Positions 1-5,911 of a stretch of DNA of 5,911 bases are shown here, piece by piece; position 1 is the stretch's first letter, and each line of letters opens with the position of its first letter. The notes under the pieces were generated by a model. That model worked only from the letters and a program-made list of their open reading frames with translations, was not told where the DNA came from and ran no database searches. Made by a program: the position numbers and the translations under genes. Origin of the DNA: Bacteroidales bacterium (lineage in GTDB: Bacteria; Bacteroidota; Bacteroidia; Bacteroidales; GCA-2748055); the NCBI GenBank assembly GCA_029934875.1, contig JAOZLK010000197.1, positions 1,738 through 7,648 on the forward strand, read 5' to 3'.

Positions 1-103
1 CCTTACACTCCCTGGCCACCTCCAGGTAGGGGATTCGTGCATTCTTGGTGATTAATGCGAGAATCTTTCGATCCAGCTCGTCTATGTGATGATTGTCTTC
101 CAT
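1..103 (-). CDS. Lrp/AsnC family transcriptional regulator, N-terminal fragment (cut by window edge)
   Basis: Only the first 34 codons are visible. The gene starts at the ATG whose complement is at 101-103 and runs off the left edge in an open frame. The peptide begins MEDNHHIDELDRKILALITK and continues NARIPYLEVARECK. The pattern 'hDxLDrkIL..L..NaRi.y.elA..c' is the typical start of the winged-helix/HTH DNA-binding domain of Lrp/AsnC (feast/famine) regulators; the recognition helix and the ligand-sensing RAM/AsnC domain would follow outside the window. Family knowledge: these are cytoplasmic oligomeric DNA-binding proteins, often responding to amino acids and often autoregulatory. The effector and targets cannot be told from this fragment. 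The start is well supported because LDRKIL falls at residues 10-15, as is usual in the family, and the region upstream is AT-rich and non-coding. Confidence 0.82.
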   Translation of the reverse strand, partial: MEDNHHIDELDRKILALITKNARIPYLEVARECK

Positions 104-226
104 ACTTATTGCAGTTTAGTCCACTAATGTAATTACAATTTGAAAGATAACCACATCATTTAATGTGATTTTAAACATAATCCCCATCAATAGCTGTCAG
201 GTTGTTTTTTTATGGACGGCGCTTTT
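104..226. other. AT-rich intergenic region between MscS-type channel 3' end and Lrp-type regulator 5' end
   Basis: This 123-bp stretch must carry the promoter of the leftward Lrp/AsnC gene, unless that gene is transcribed by read-through from the channel gene, which lies upstream on the same strand. On the minus strand the octamer TATCTTTC (complement at 142-149) matches the Bacteroidota -7 consensus TAnnTTTG at all but the last position. I see no good -33 TTTG at the expected spacing. The T-run at about 206-212 has no stem before it, so I do not call a terminator. No short coding region is convincing here. Confidence 0.5.
152..167. promoter_or_regulatory. Small palindrome, candidate operator upstream of the Lrp-type gene
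   Basis: Arms CACAT (152-156) and ATGTG (163-167) are perfect inverted repeats around a 6-bp AT-rich centre. The element sits 49 bp upstream of the Lrp/AsnC start codon and next to the TATCTTTC -7-like octamer. Lrp/AsnC proteins commonly bind short palindromes with AT-rich centres and repress their own genes, so an autoregulatory operator is plausible. The arms are only 5 bp, and a palindrome of this size can occur by chance in AT-rich DNA. Confidence 0.3.
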
Positions 227-1477
227 CTAGGCCAGTTTGTTAAAATCGGCACCGCTTGGATTCTGGAAAACACGAAGTTCAAATTCAGGAAGGATGGCCA
301 GGATGTGATCGAAGATGTCGGCCTGGATGGCCTCGTAATTGGCCCATGCCTGGTCATTGCTAAACACATAAATTTCCAGGGGAATTCCCCTTTCTGTTGC
401 CTGGAGATACCTTACCAGGAAGGTCATGTCCTGGCGAATTTTCGGATGCTTGTGAAGGTAATTCTCCAGGTAGGCCCTGAAAGTCCCCAGGTTGGTCATT
501 CTGCGTCCATTGGTTACGATGGAGTCATCCAGGCCCAGGGTCTTGTTGTATTTGCTAATCTCATCTTCCTTTTCGGTGATGTAATCATTCAGCAGGTGGT
601 ATTTTCGAAATTTTTCAATCTGCTCCGGACTCAAAAATCCCACGCTGCTCATGTCGATGTTGATGGCTCGCTTGATTCTTCGGCCACCCGATTCCTCCAT
701 CCCTTTCCAGTTGTTGAAAGATTCCGAAACCAGGGCATAGGTGGGAATGGTGGCAATGGTTTTGTCCCAGTTCTGAACCTTCACGGTGTTCAGTGAAATG
801 TCGATTACGTCTCCGTCGGCATTGTATTTGGGCATAGAAATCCAGTCACCCATATTCACCATGTTATTGGCCGATAACTGGATACTGGCCACAAAACCCA
901 GGATGGTATCCTTAAAAACCAGCATCAGGACCGCAGCCATCGCTCCCACACCTGTAAGAAGTGCTTTGGGTGCTTCACCGCTGAAGATGGAGATGATGAT
1001 GATGATCCCGGCAAAGTAGAAGAATATCTTTATAACCTGGAGATAACCCTTGATTTCCCGGCCTTTGGAAATGGGCAATTTCCTGTATATCTCAAGCAGG
1101 GCATTCAGCAGGGCCTCGATGACCCTGAGGACAAGGATGACCATGTAGGTCTGGGTAATGTTTCCCAGGAGGGTGACCAGGTCTGGAGCGTTAAATATGT
1201 ATTGCAGGGAATAGAAAATGATGATGGCAGGTGCCAGGTGGGCCAGCCGGTTGAATACCTTTCGTTTCACCAGGATATCATCCCAGTCGTTTTTTGTTCT
1301 CCGGGTAATTTTAGTGATGGCATCGATGATTATTCTCTTGACAATGAAATCGGCCAGCAGGGCAAGGCCAATTGTTACGATAATTATGGTGGCATTTTCG
1401 ATGAAAACAACCATTTTATCTGACAGTGCAGTAGCCTCAAGTTTTTGAGCGTACCAGTTGATCAAATTTTCAATCAT
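227..1477 (-). CDS. ybdG: Mechanosensitive ion channel, MscS superfamily, YbdG/miniconductance type
   Basis: A complete 416-residue protein, close to the length I recall for E. coli YbdG (about 415). Family role: an inner-membrane channel that opens under membrane tension and helps cells respond to osmotic stress. Hydrophobic segments at about 24-46, 81-97, 108-128, 148-168 and 172-200 fit a five-helix topology. The last is the MscS pore helix plus the start of the beta domain: GVGAMAAVLMLVFKD at 176-190, followed by ILGFVASIQLSANN. The cytoplasmic part keeps signatures I recognise from YbdG: MGDWISMPKY near 209-218, DGDVIDISLNTVKVQNWD near 221-238, IPTYALVSESFNNW, SGGRRIKR, RRMTNLGTFRAYL, and PLEIYVFSND followed by YEAIQADIFDHI near the C-terminus. 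It starts at an ATG (complement 1475-1477) and ends at TAG. It is transcribed divergently from the M64 peptidase across 76 bp. The Lrp-type gene lies downstream on the same strand after a 123-bp gap, so co-transcription is possible but not shown. The assignment to the YbdG branch rests on remembered sequence similarity. Confidence 0.93.
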   Translation of the reverse strand: MIENLINWYAQKLEATALSDKMVVFIENATIIIVTIGLALLADFIVKRIIIDAITKITRRTKNDWDDILVKRKVFNRLAHLAPAIIIFYSLQYIFNAPDLVTLLGNITQTYMVILVLRVIEALLNALLEIYRKLPISKGREIKGYLQVIKIFFYFAGIIIIISIFSGEAPKALLTGVGAMAAVLMLVFKDTILGFVASIQLSANNMVNMGDWISMPKYNADGDVIDISLNTVKVQNWDKTIATIPTYALVSESFNNWKGMEESGGRRIKRAINIDMSSVGFLSPEQIEKFRKYHLLNDYITEKEDEISKYNKTLGLDDSIVTNGRRMTNLGTFRAYLENYLHKHPKIRQDMTFLVRYLQATERGIPLEIYVFSNDQAWANYEAIQADIFDHILAILPEFELRVFQNPSGADFNKLA

Positions 1478-1553
1478 TGGAATTATTTTAGAAGTGCGCT
1501 TGCTAAATTATGAAATATAAAATTATCCTTATTTTTGGAAAAAATCTCACGCA
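1478..1553. other. 76-bp divergent intergenic region (channel gene / M64 peptidase)
   Basis: This AT-rich spacer lies between two head-to-head genes, so both promoters must fit here or overlap the coding starts. For the rightward gene, TATTTTTG at 1530-1537 is a perfect TAnnTTTG match. For the leftward channel gene, the best minus-strand candidate is TATATTTC (complement at about 1515-1522), which matches except at the last base, with a T-run about 19 nt upstream. The two candidate elements lie within about 25 bp of each other, so the promoters would interleave. No Shine-Dalgarno-like purine run precedes either start, as is usual in Bacteroidota. Confidence 0.45.
1530..1537 (+). promoter_or_regulatory. 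Candidate -7 promoter element (TAnnTTTG) for the M64 peptidase
   Basis: TATTTTTG matches the Bacteroidota housekeeping-sigma -7 consensus at every fixed position. It lies 16 bp before the ATG at 1554, which implies a very short 5' leader of about 10 nt or less. I see no good TTTG -33 element about 20 bp upstream; the nearest TTG-containing stretch (1500-1502) is too far away. In such AT-rich DNA a chance match is possible. Confidence 0.35.
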
Positions 1554-2837
1554 ATGAAACGATCCCCTGTTTTTCTTTCCCTATTTCTTTTGCTACTCGC
1601 GATAAATCCCCTTCAGAGCCGGTCCTTCGACCAGTGGTTTGAGGATGGCGCCATGCGGATTGACCTGGTGTTTTCAGGAACAGCAAGTGAAAGTTCCTAT
1701 GCCCTGGAAGGGCTCAGAAAAGAACCCTTTTTCAGTGGGAGCAAGCATGTGATGATTGATCCCTTTGACTATGGGGACCATAAATTTGAGGTGAGAGATG
1801 CCATCTCGGGCGATCTTATTTTCAGTCAGACCTACTGTACCCTGTTCCGCGAGTGGCAGACCACTTCGGAAGCTGAAAGCGTGCGCAGGGCCTTCAGCCA
1901 CGTGCTTCGCTTCCCCTGGCCGAAGGGAAGCGTGAAAGTCGATGTTTATGACAGGGATAAGAAAGGGATTTTTCAGCTGGCCTGGAGCGGAAACTTTGAT
2001 CCTGAATCGATTTTTGCCGATCCTACCCTGGCCAGGGTCTACGAAACAGCCGACCTTGAGATTCATGGAGACCCGGAAGAGAAGGTGGATATTCTATTCA
2101 TGGCAGAAGGCTACAGTGAGAATGAGATGGAGAAATTTATGGAAGATGCGAAGCGTTCCATGGAGTATATATTTTCTGAGGAGCCTTTTAAAAGCAAGCG
2201 GGAGTCCTTCAATGTCAGGGTGGTGAAATCGGCCGGTCCCGATTCGGGAACCGACATCCCCGGTGAGCATATCTGGAAGAATACAGTGATGAATTCTTCC
2301 TTCTATACCTTCGGAATTGAACGTTACATGACTACTCCTGATTATCGTTCGGTTTGCGATGTAGCGGCCAATGCTCACTACGATCAGTTATACATCCTTG
2401 TTAATACTGATAAATATGGCGGGGGAGGCATTTATAATTTCTATAGCATCTCAGCTGCTGATAACCGGGAGTCCCGGGCAGTGGTTATTCATGAATTCGG
2501 GCATGCTTTTGCTGGCCTGGGTGATGAATATTTCAACTCTTCGGTGGCCTATAATGACTATTTTCCACTGGATGTGGAACCATGGAATCCGAACCTGACC
2601 ACCCTGGTTGATTTTGGAGCCAAATGGAAAAATAGTATCAAGAAGGGTGTTCCTGTTCCGACTCCCCCGGAGGAAAAGTTTGCAGGGACCATTGGTGTAT
2701 ATGAAGGAGGAGGCTATGTGGCCAAAGGTGTATACCGGCCAATGATCGATTGCCGCATGCACACCAACGATGCAGCCTTTTGCCCCGTATGCAGCGCGGC
2801 CATTGAACGAATGATTCAGCGGCATACAGGGCGCTAG
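1554..2837 (+). CDS. Secreted M64-family zinc metallopeptidase (IgA-peptidase-like)
   Basis: A complete 427-residue protein. Residues 1 to about 24 (MKRSPVFLSLFLLLLAINPL and a few more) are a Sec signal peptide: basic N-region, long leucine-rich core, no lipobox cysteine. Residues about 25-165 fit the beta-rich N-terminal domain seen in peptidase M64 proteins. The catalytic domain spans about 177-425. It opens with VDILFMAEGYSENEMEKF and carries SGTDIPGEHIW (231-241) and the zinc site HEFGHAFAGLGDEY, with H313 and H317 as ligands and E314 as catalytic base. The GLGDEY extension is typical of M64. The C-terminus has C400, C410 and C413 in DCRMHTNDAAFCPVC, also a family feature. The family is named for an IgA-cleaving enzyme of a gut clostridial species, but many members are environmental and their substrates are unknown, so IgA is not a likely target here. 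There is no T9SS sorting domain, so the final location is probably the periplasm or outside by another route. It appears to be its own transcription unit. Confidence 0.92.
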   Translation: MKRSPVFLSLFLLLLAINPLQSRSFDQWFEDGAMRIDLVFSGTASESSYALEGLRKEPFFSGSKHVMIDPFDYGDHKFEVRDAISGDLIFSQTYCTLFREWQTTSEAESVRRAFSHVLRFPWPKGSVKVDVYDRDKKGIFQLAWSGNFDPESIFADPTLARVYETADLEIHGDPEEKVDILFMAEGYSENEMEKFMEDAKRSMEYIFSEEPFKSKRESFNVRVVKSAGPDSGTDIPGEHIWKNTVMNSSFYTFGIERYMTTPDYRSVCDVAANAHYDQLYILVNTDKYGGGGIYNFYSISAADNRESRAVVIHEFGHAFAGLGDEYFNSSVAYNDYFPLDVEPWNPNLTTLVDFGAKWKNSIKKGVPVPTPPEEKFAGTIGVYEGGGYVAKGVYRPMIDCRMHTNDAAFCPVCSAAIERMIQRHTGR

Positions 2838-2920
2838 AACCTTTCAATTTTTATTCCGTATGTGTAGTGGGAATCACTTAATGTTTATATTTGTGGTTTA
2901 GCAAAATAGAAGCTTGTCCC
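2838..2920 (+). other. Intergenic region between M64 peptidase and ECF sigma gene
   Basis: This 83-bp region holds the promoter described separately. A weak inverted repeat AGTG (2866-2869) / CACT (2875-2878) is present, but its 4-bp arms and lack of a following T-run make a terminator unlikely. No other gene fits here. Confidence 0.5.
2861..2893 (+). promoter_or_regulatory. Bacteroidota-type promoter for the ECF sigma gene
   Basis: TATATTTG at 2886-2893 matches the -7 consensus TAnnTTTG exactly. TGTG at 2861-2864 matches three of four bases of the -33 element TTTG, with a 21-bp spacer, close to the usual spacing of about 20. Transcription would then start near 2898-2903, about 20 nt before the GTG at 2921. 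This placement rules out the in-frame TTG at 2891 as the start codon, because it would lie inside the -7 element. Confidence 0.6.
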
Positions 2921-3496
2921 GTGAAAAGGCTGACGGATGAAGAAATAATTGTAGGTCTGAGAAAACGCGACAACCGTGTTTTGCAGTACATCTATAAAAA
3001 CTCATTTAATGCGGTCAAGCAACTGGTAGTCCATAATGCCGGCTCAGATTCAGATGCAGAGGATGTTTTCCAGGAGGCGCTGATTATCATTTTCAAGAAG
3101 CTCAGGGATGATGATGGTTTTCAGCTCACCGCCAATTTCACCACTTACCTATATTCAATCGCCCGACTCATCTGGCTCAAGCACCTGAAGCAGATTAAGA
3201 AGATTGAAATTGATCCCCTGAACAGGGATATGGAAGAACGCATTGAATTTGAGGAGCCACTTCCTGTGGAGGATAAGGATCTGAGGATGGCTATTTATCA
3301 GCGGACACTTTCTCAGATTCCTGAGGACTGCCAGAAAATACTCAGGCTAACCGCGGAGGATGTCACCTCCAGGGAAATTGCCCGTCGGCTTGGCTTCCGA
3401 AGCGAGGGCTATGTGCGTAAAAGGCGACATTTCTGCAAGGAATACCTGGTCAACAAGATAAAGGATGATGCCGAATACCAGGCTATGTTTGACTAA
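2921..3496 (+). CDS. ECF-type sigma-70 family RNA polymerase sigma factor
   Basis: A 191-residue protein, normal for an ECF sigma factor with only regions 2 and 4. It begins MKRLTDEEIIVGLRKRDNRV. Region 2 covers about 21-92, with AEDVFQEALIIIFKKL (46-61) as the core-RNAP-binding helix and FTTYLYSIARLIWLKHLKQ (73-91) as the -10 recognition part. An acidic linker follows (about 96-118). Region 4 is at about 121-178, with IPEDCQKILRL and the helix-turn-helix TSREIARRLGFRSEGYVRKR (149-168), then RHFCKEYL. The LGFRSEGYVRKRR..C form is common in Bacteroidota ECF factors. I chose the GTG at 2921 over the in-frame TTG at 2891: the TTG lies within an excellent -7 promoter element, and MKRLTDEEII is the usual family beginning. 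No anti-sigma factor or TonB-system gene is adjacent. The convergent neighbour ends 29 bp away, so this is probably a single-gene transcript. Its regulon and activating signal are unknown. Confidence 0.92.
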   Translation: MKRLTDEEIIVGLRKRDNRVLQYIYKNSFNAVKQLVVHNAGSDSDAEDVFQEALIIIFKKLRDDDGFQLTANFTTYLYSIARLIWLKHLKQIKKIEIDPLNRDMEERIEFEEPLPVEDKDLRMAIYQRTLSQIPEDCQKILRLTAEDVTSREIARRLGFRSEGYVRKRRHFCKEYLVNKIKDDAEYQAMFD

Positions 3497-3516
3497 GAAT
3501 CGCTTTCGCAGATTCT
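3496..3516. terminator. Hairpin in the convergent gap, possible bidirectional terminator
   Basis: AGAATC (3496-3501) and GATTCT (3511-3516) are perfect 6-bp inverted arms. Inside them, GC (3502-3503) can pair with GC (3508-3509) around a TTTC loop, leaving one bulged A. The hairpin begins at the last base of the sigma gene's stop codon and ends 9 bp before the stop of the leftward CotH gene, a natural place for shared termination. No T-run follows on either strand, so it is not a canonical intrinsic terminator. An 8-bp palindrome, CTGATCAG, follows at 3517-3524. Confidence 0.4.
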
Positions 3517-3525
3517 CTGATCAGC

Positions 3526-5911
3526 CTACCTGAACACAATTTTCCTCGTATGTACCTGTCTTTCCGTCTGAACCCTGAGGAGATAAACTCCTGAGGAGAG
3601 ATTCAGTCCTGAAAGCTGTATCGTGCTGCTGCCAGAAATATCTTCCTGGAATACAAGCATACCGTTGATTCCATAAAGTTTTATTGTAGCCGGCTGATCT
3701 GTAATCTCCCCCTGGAGTTCGATGTTCAGTAAGCCTGATGTTGGATTTGGAAAAATCCGTATATCCTCATTGTTCAGCCTGTCTGATTCGTTGGATTCAG
3801 GAAAAGGTTCATCAGCAAAGGGTGAGCCCCCGATATTGTACGATTTTACCCAGTAGGCTGCTTCAGCGGGATCGCCAGTGGGATTGGGCACCGCCGAAAC
3901 CAGTGAGTTTCCTTCGCCGTCGGGTTCAGTTGGCCATGGAGGATCGTCGGAATAGGTGAAGCGGATGATCTCATTCCCCTCCCGGTCTTCCAGCAGAAGC
4001 TCTTCGCCGCCGTTTGAGAAGTTTTTGGAATAGTTCCCCGATGCCAGCATGCCGTACCTCAGGTAAAACTTCGAAGGTTTGGATGCAACAACATGAAAGT
4101 GACCAGCTTCAAGTATTTCATCCTCGGGAAATTCATAATAAACCGCCGAATCGAGGATGAGGCCTCCCAGGGCAATAGCAGAGCTTCCAATGTTCTTGAA
4201 CTCGATGAACTCCATGTCCTTTCCATTTATGGTGTCTTCCTCAATAATAAGGTCATCGGGATGATAATGAAGTTCTGTGACAACCAGGCCGGAGTAATCC
4301 TCGTTGGTGGATATCAGCCCGACCTCCTTTAGGGCACTCCAATCTGCACCGAAGTGGATCCTTGACTTCAATGTTCCGCTTCTGGAAAAATCCACTGCAA
4401 CCTGGCTGAGGCCACCGGAAATAGCTTCCGGCGAAATACCTCCGCCGGCGAGCCTGGGATCGCTACCATCTCTTGTGAAATAAATAGTGCTGGATGCATT
4501 GGGATTTTCAATGAGCAGGGTTGATGGTCCGTCCACCATAACTGTCAGATCCTCTATTGTCGTCCCGTCCATGGAAACCACCGGTGCAAGCAGTTCGGAG
4601 TAGAGCCCCCCTTCCTTTAACTGTTCGATCAGGATGTTGGTCCGGTAGGGAAAGAAATCATCCCGGATCTTGTCAACCTCTGGAGCCCAGTTGTCATTTC
4701 GCGTGTATGGATAGGAGGATCCTCGTCTTGCATCTCCCCAGCGGGCTGATTCGGCAATCATTGCATCATAAATTTCACCTGCCCTTTCATTCAGCCTGTC
4801 CAGGTTTCTGTCTGGAGAAAGTACCCCATTGGCACTCACCTGTTCATTGGCCCTGTCCATAAAGCGGACCCGGTACTCTTCATTGTCCGTAAGTTTGTAG
4901 TGAAGCCACTGGGGATGAAAGGCGCTGAAGTCGGAAACTTCCATATCCGGTCCATACGAATTATCAGCCAGGTTTACCCGGTCCTCATAAAGTCCGATTC
5001 CCGGATTTGCTTGCTCGGAGAACATACTGTGCTCGGCATCGTGGTTGAAGAAGACAAAGCCCTCGGACTTGTCATTCCGGTTGTTGATTGCAAAAAAGTT
5101 GTTGGGGCCCCGGTTGCCTCCGAAAGAGGAGGTTGGAGCATCGAAATTTCCCGTATAGAAGATGGAGAGCATGTAATCGATGAGGTTATCAATATCCACA
5201 TAAATTTCTCCCCCTGCAAGCGGGTCTCCGTTTGCGTCCTTCCCCTCAAGTTTATAGTAAGTTTCATTGGATGAAAATCCGGACTGGGACATTTTCCAAA
5301 TCTCGAACCATTTGTTGAAATCCCCGTCGGTGGCTTCTATCCGGTATTGCCAGTCCTCCGTGTTGACCTTAATTACATCATAGTCATCAGCATCGCCTCC
5401 CAGGTAGTCGGAGGCAAAGCGGGCCTCGGAACGTTCCTGGGTCTGGAAGAGGCCCCAGTACATGCCATTCAGGTAGAGGTGGTAATACCGGCTTCTTGTA
5501 TAGGGTTGACCCATATCCCGCTGGGTATCCCTTGAGAAAACATCCCGAAGCATGGTGTTTCGGCGGTCTCCCTGGGCCCAGGCATAGTTTTGAGAGGTTC
5601 GCAGATCAATTTTATCAAAAGTGTCCACGCCCTCATCCCCAAACAGGGGGAATCTTAGTTTGGAATCACCATATTCCGATCTGAAGAAGAGCCTGAATGA
5701 GTGCTTTGGAAAATCATTGTGACGGCTCCATCCACCCCTGATCCTCAGGCCGGCATTAACATTAAATCCTTCAGAACCATCGTTTTGAATTAGTTCTGCT
5801 GTGCATTCCCTTTCCCAATCATAACCATGCCCCCAAGCATTTACATAGATGCCGGTCTGGCTGTCAAAGAGGTGGTCAATATCCGTAACAATGGACAGGG
5901 TGGGGATATCC
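3526..5911 (-). CDS. CotH kinase-fold secreted protein with chitobiase-like, lamin-tail and T9SS sorting domains (5' end beyond window)
   Basis: The frame is open from the right edge to TAG at 3526-3528, giving 794 visible residues numbered from the edge. A GTG at 5626-5628 is internal: the codons before it encode conserved CotH sequence, such as PTLSIVTD near the edge, AGLRIRGGWSRHNDFPKHSF and LFFRSEYGDSKL. Domains: CotH fold about 1-440, including IDLRTSQNYAW, YYHLYLNGMYWGLFQTQERSEARF and YDVIKVN. Candidate catalytic residues by analogy with CotH kinases are D257 in GNFDAP and D291 in FFNHDAEHSM. A chitobiase/hexosaminidase C-terminal-like segment, with IYFTRDGSDPRLAGG, lies at about 454-530. 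A lamin-tail domain (VVTELHYHPDD, EFIEFKNIGSSAIALGG) lies at about 541-690. A type A T9SS sorting domain (IRIFPNPTSGLLNIEL ... LSSGVYLLRVQT ... KIVF) fills about 717-794. Inference: the protein crosses the outer membrane by T9SS and is released or attached at the surface. Phosphotransfer activity is untested; some CotH proteins are atypical kinases, many are uncharacterised. Confidence 0.92.
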   Translation of the reverse strand, partial: DIPTLSIVTDIDHLFDSQTGIYVNAWGHGYDWERECTAELIQNDGSEGFNVNAGLRIRGGWSRHNDFPKHSFRLFFRSEYGDSKLRFPLFGDEGVDTFDKIDLRTSQNYAWAQGDRRNTMLRDVFSRDTQRDMGQPYTRSRYYHLYLNGMYWGLFQTQERSEARFASDYLGGDADDYDVIKVNTEDWQYRIEATDGDFNKWFEIWKMSQSGFSSNETYYKLEGKDANGDPLAGGEIYVDIDNLIDYMLSIFYTGNFDAPTSSFGGNRGPNNFFAINNRNDKSEGFVFFNHDAEHSMFSEQANPGIGLYEDRVNLADNSYGPDMEVSDFSAFHPQWLHYKLTDNEEYRVRFMDRANEQVSANGVLSPDRNLDRLNERAGEIYDAMIAESARWGDARRGSSYPYTRNDNWAPEVDKIRDDFFPYRTNILIEQLKEGGLYSELLAPVVSMDGTTIEDLTVMVDGPSTLLIENPNASSTIYFTRDGSDPRLAGGGISPEAISGGLSQVAVDFSRSGTLKSRIHFGADWSALKEVGLISTNEDYSGLVVTELHYHPDDLIIEEDTINGKDMEFIEFKNIGSSAIALGGLILDSAVYYEFPEDEILEAGHFHVVASKPSKFYLRYGMLASGNYSKNFSNGGEELLLEDREGNEIIRFTYSDDPPWPTEPDGEGNSLVSAVPNPTGDPAEAAYWVKSYNIGGSPFADEPFPESNESDRLNNEDIRIFPNPTSGLLNIELQGEITDQPATIKLYGINGMLVFQEDISGSSTIQLSGLNLSSGVYLLRVQTERQVHTRKIVFR

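Noticed and set aside
203..213. T-run as an intrinsic terminator
   Set aside because: No GC-containing stem precedes it on the plus strand. On the minus strand, where the channel gene ends, it reads as an A-run, which does not support termination.
212..796. 194-codon open frame on the plus strand
   Set aside because: It lies entirely antisense to, or just past, the well-supported mechanosensitive channel gene. Its protein has no recognisable domain and looks like a low-quality shadow.
1674..2847. Several antisense and alternate-frame open frames across the M64 gene
   Set aside because: All overlap a complete gene with clear signal peptide and catalytic motifs, and none shows a recognisable protein family.
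2866..2878. AGTG/CACT inverted repeat after the M64 gene as a terminator
   Set aside because: The arms are only 4 bp, no T-run follows, and it lies within the spacer of the sigma-gene promoter, so it is probably chance.
2891..2893. TTG as the start of the ECF sigma gene
   Set aside because: It overlaps a perfect TAnnTTTG promoter element, and the added residues do not resemble the family N-terminus; GTG at 2921 fits better.
4557..5274. Plus-strand open frames of about 100-124 codons opposite the CotH gene
   Set aside because: They are antisense shadows of conserved CotH coding sequence and have no domain or promoter support.
5626..5628. GTG as the start of the CotH-family gene
   Set aside because: The frame stays open to the window edge, and the upstream 94 codons encode conserved CotH sequence (for example RIRGGWSRH and PKHSFRLFFRSEYGD), so this codon is an internal valine.
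1..5911. A multi-gene defence, mobile or biosynthetic system
   Set aside because: No repeats, integrase, transposase, toxin-antitoxin, nuclease or synthase genes are visible. The genes look like separate single-gene units with common family assignments.

Overview
The window reads as part of a chromosome from a member of the Bacteroidota, probably a marine or sediment Bacteroidales/Marinilabiliales-type organism (the rank below phylum is inference). Three things support this: a type IX secretion (T9SS) C-terminal sorting domain on the large minus-strand protein; TAnnTTTG-type -7 promoter elements upstream of genes, with no clear Shine-Dalgarno sequences; and protein families typical of the phylum (peptidase M64, CotH/lamin-tail secreted proteins, and a small ECF sigma factor with no partner).

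Layout, left to right. (1) 1-103, minus: the first 34 codons of an Lrp/AsnC-type transcription regulator that runs off the left edge. (2) 104-226: a 123-bp AT-rich gap holding a small palindrome that could be an operator for that regulator. (3) 227-1477, minus: a full-length MscS-superfamily mechanosensitive channel of the YbdG/miniconductance type. (4) 1478-1553: a 76-bp divergent intergenic region that must hold the promoters of both flanking genes. (5) 1554-2837, plus: a secreted M64-family (IgA-peptidase-like) zinc metallopeptidase. (6) 2838-2920: an intergenic region with a well-matched Bacteroidota promoter. (7) 2921-3496, plus: an ECF sigma-70 family factor, with a GTG start favoured over an upstream TTG. 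(8) 3497-3525: a 29-bp convergent gap with a hairpin. (9) 3526 to beyond 5911, minus: the C-terminal 794 residues of a CotH-kinase-fold protein with chitobiase-like, lamin-tail and T9SS sorting domains. Its N-terminus lies outside the window.

The genes do not form one obvious operon or pathway. Each appears to be its own transcription unit (divergent, separately promoted, or convergent). Two encode exported proteins: the M64 peptidase with a signal peptide, and the CotH protein delivered by T9SS. One encodes an inner-membrane osmotic-stress channel. Two encode regulators, and the sigma factor has no visible anti-sigma partner. I see no mobile element, CRISPR array, tRNA, rRNA or phage gene. 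I do not see a convincing undescribed multi-gene system here. The points most worth a second look are the CotH-fold protein, the sigma-factor promoter/start arrangement, and the M64 C-terminal cysteine cluster.
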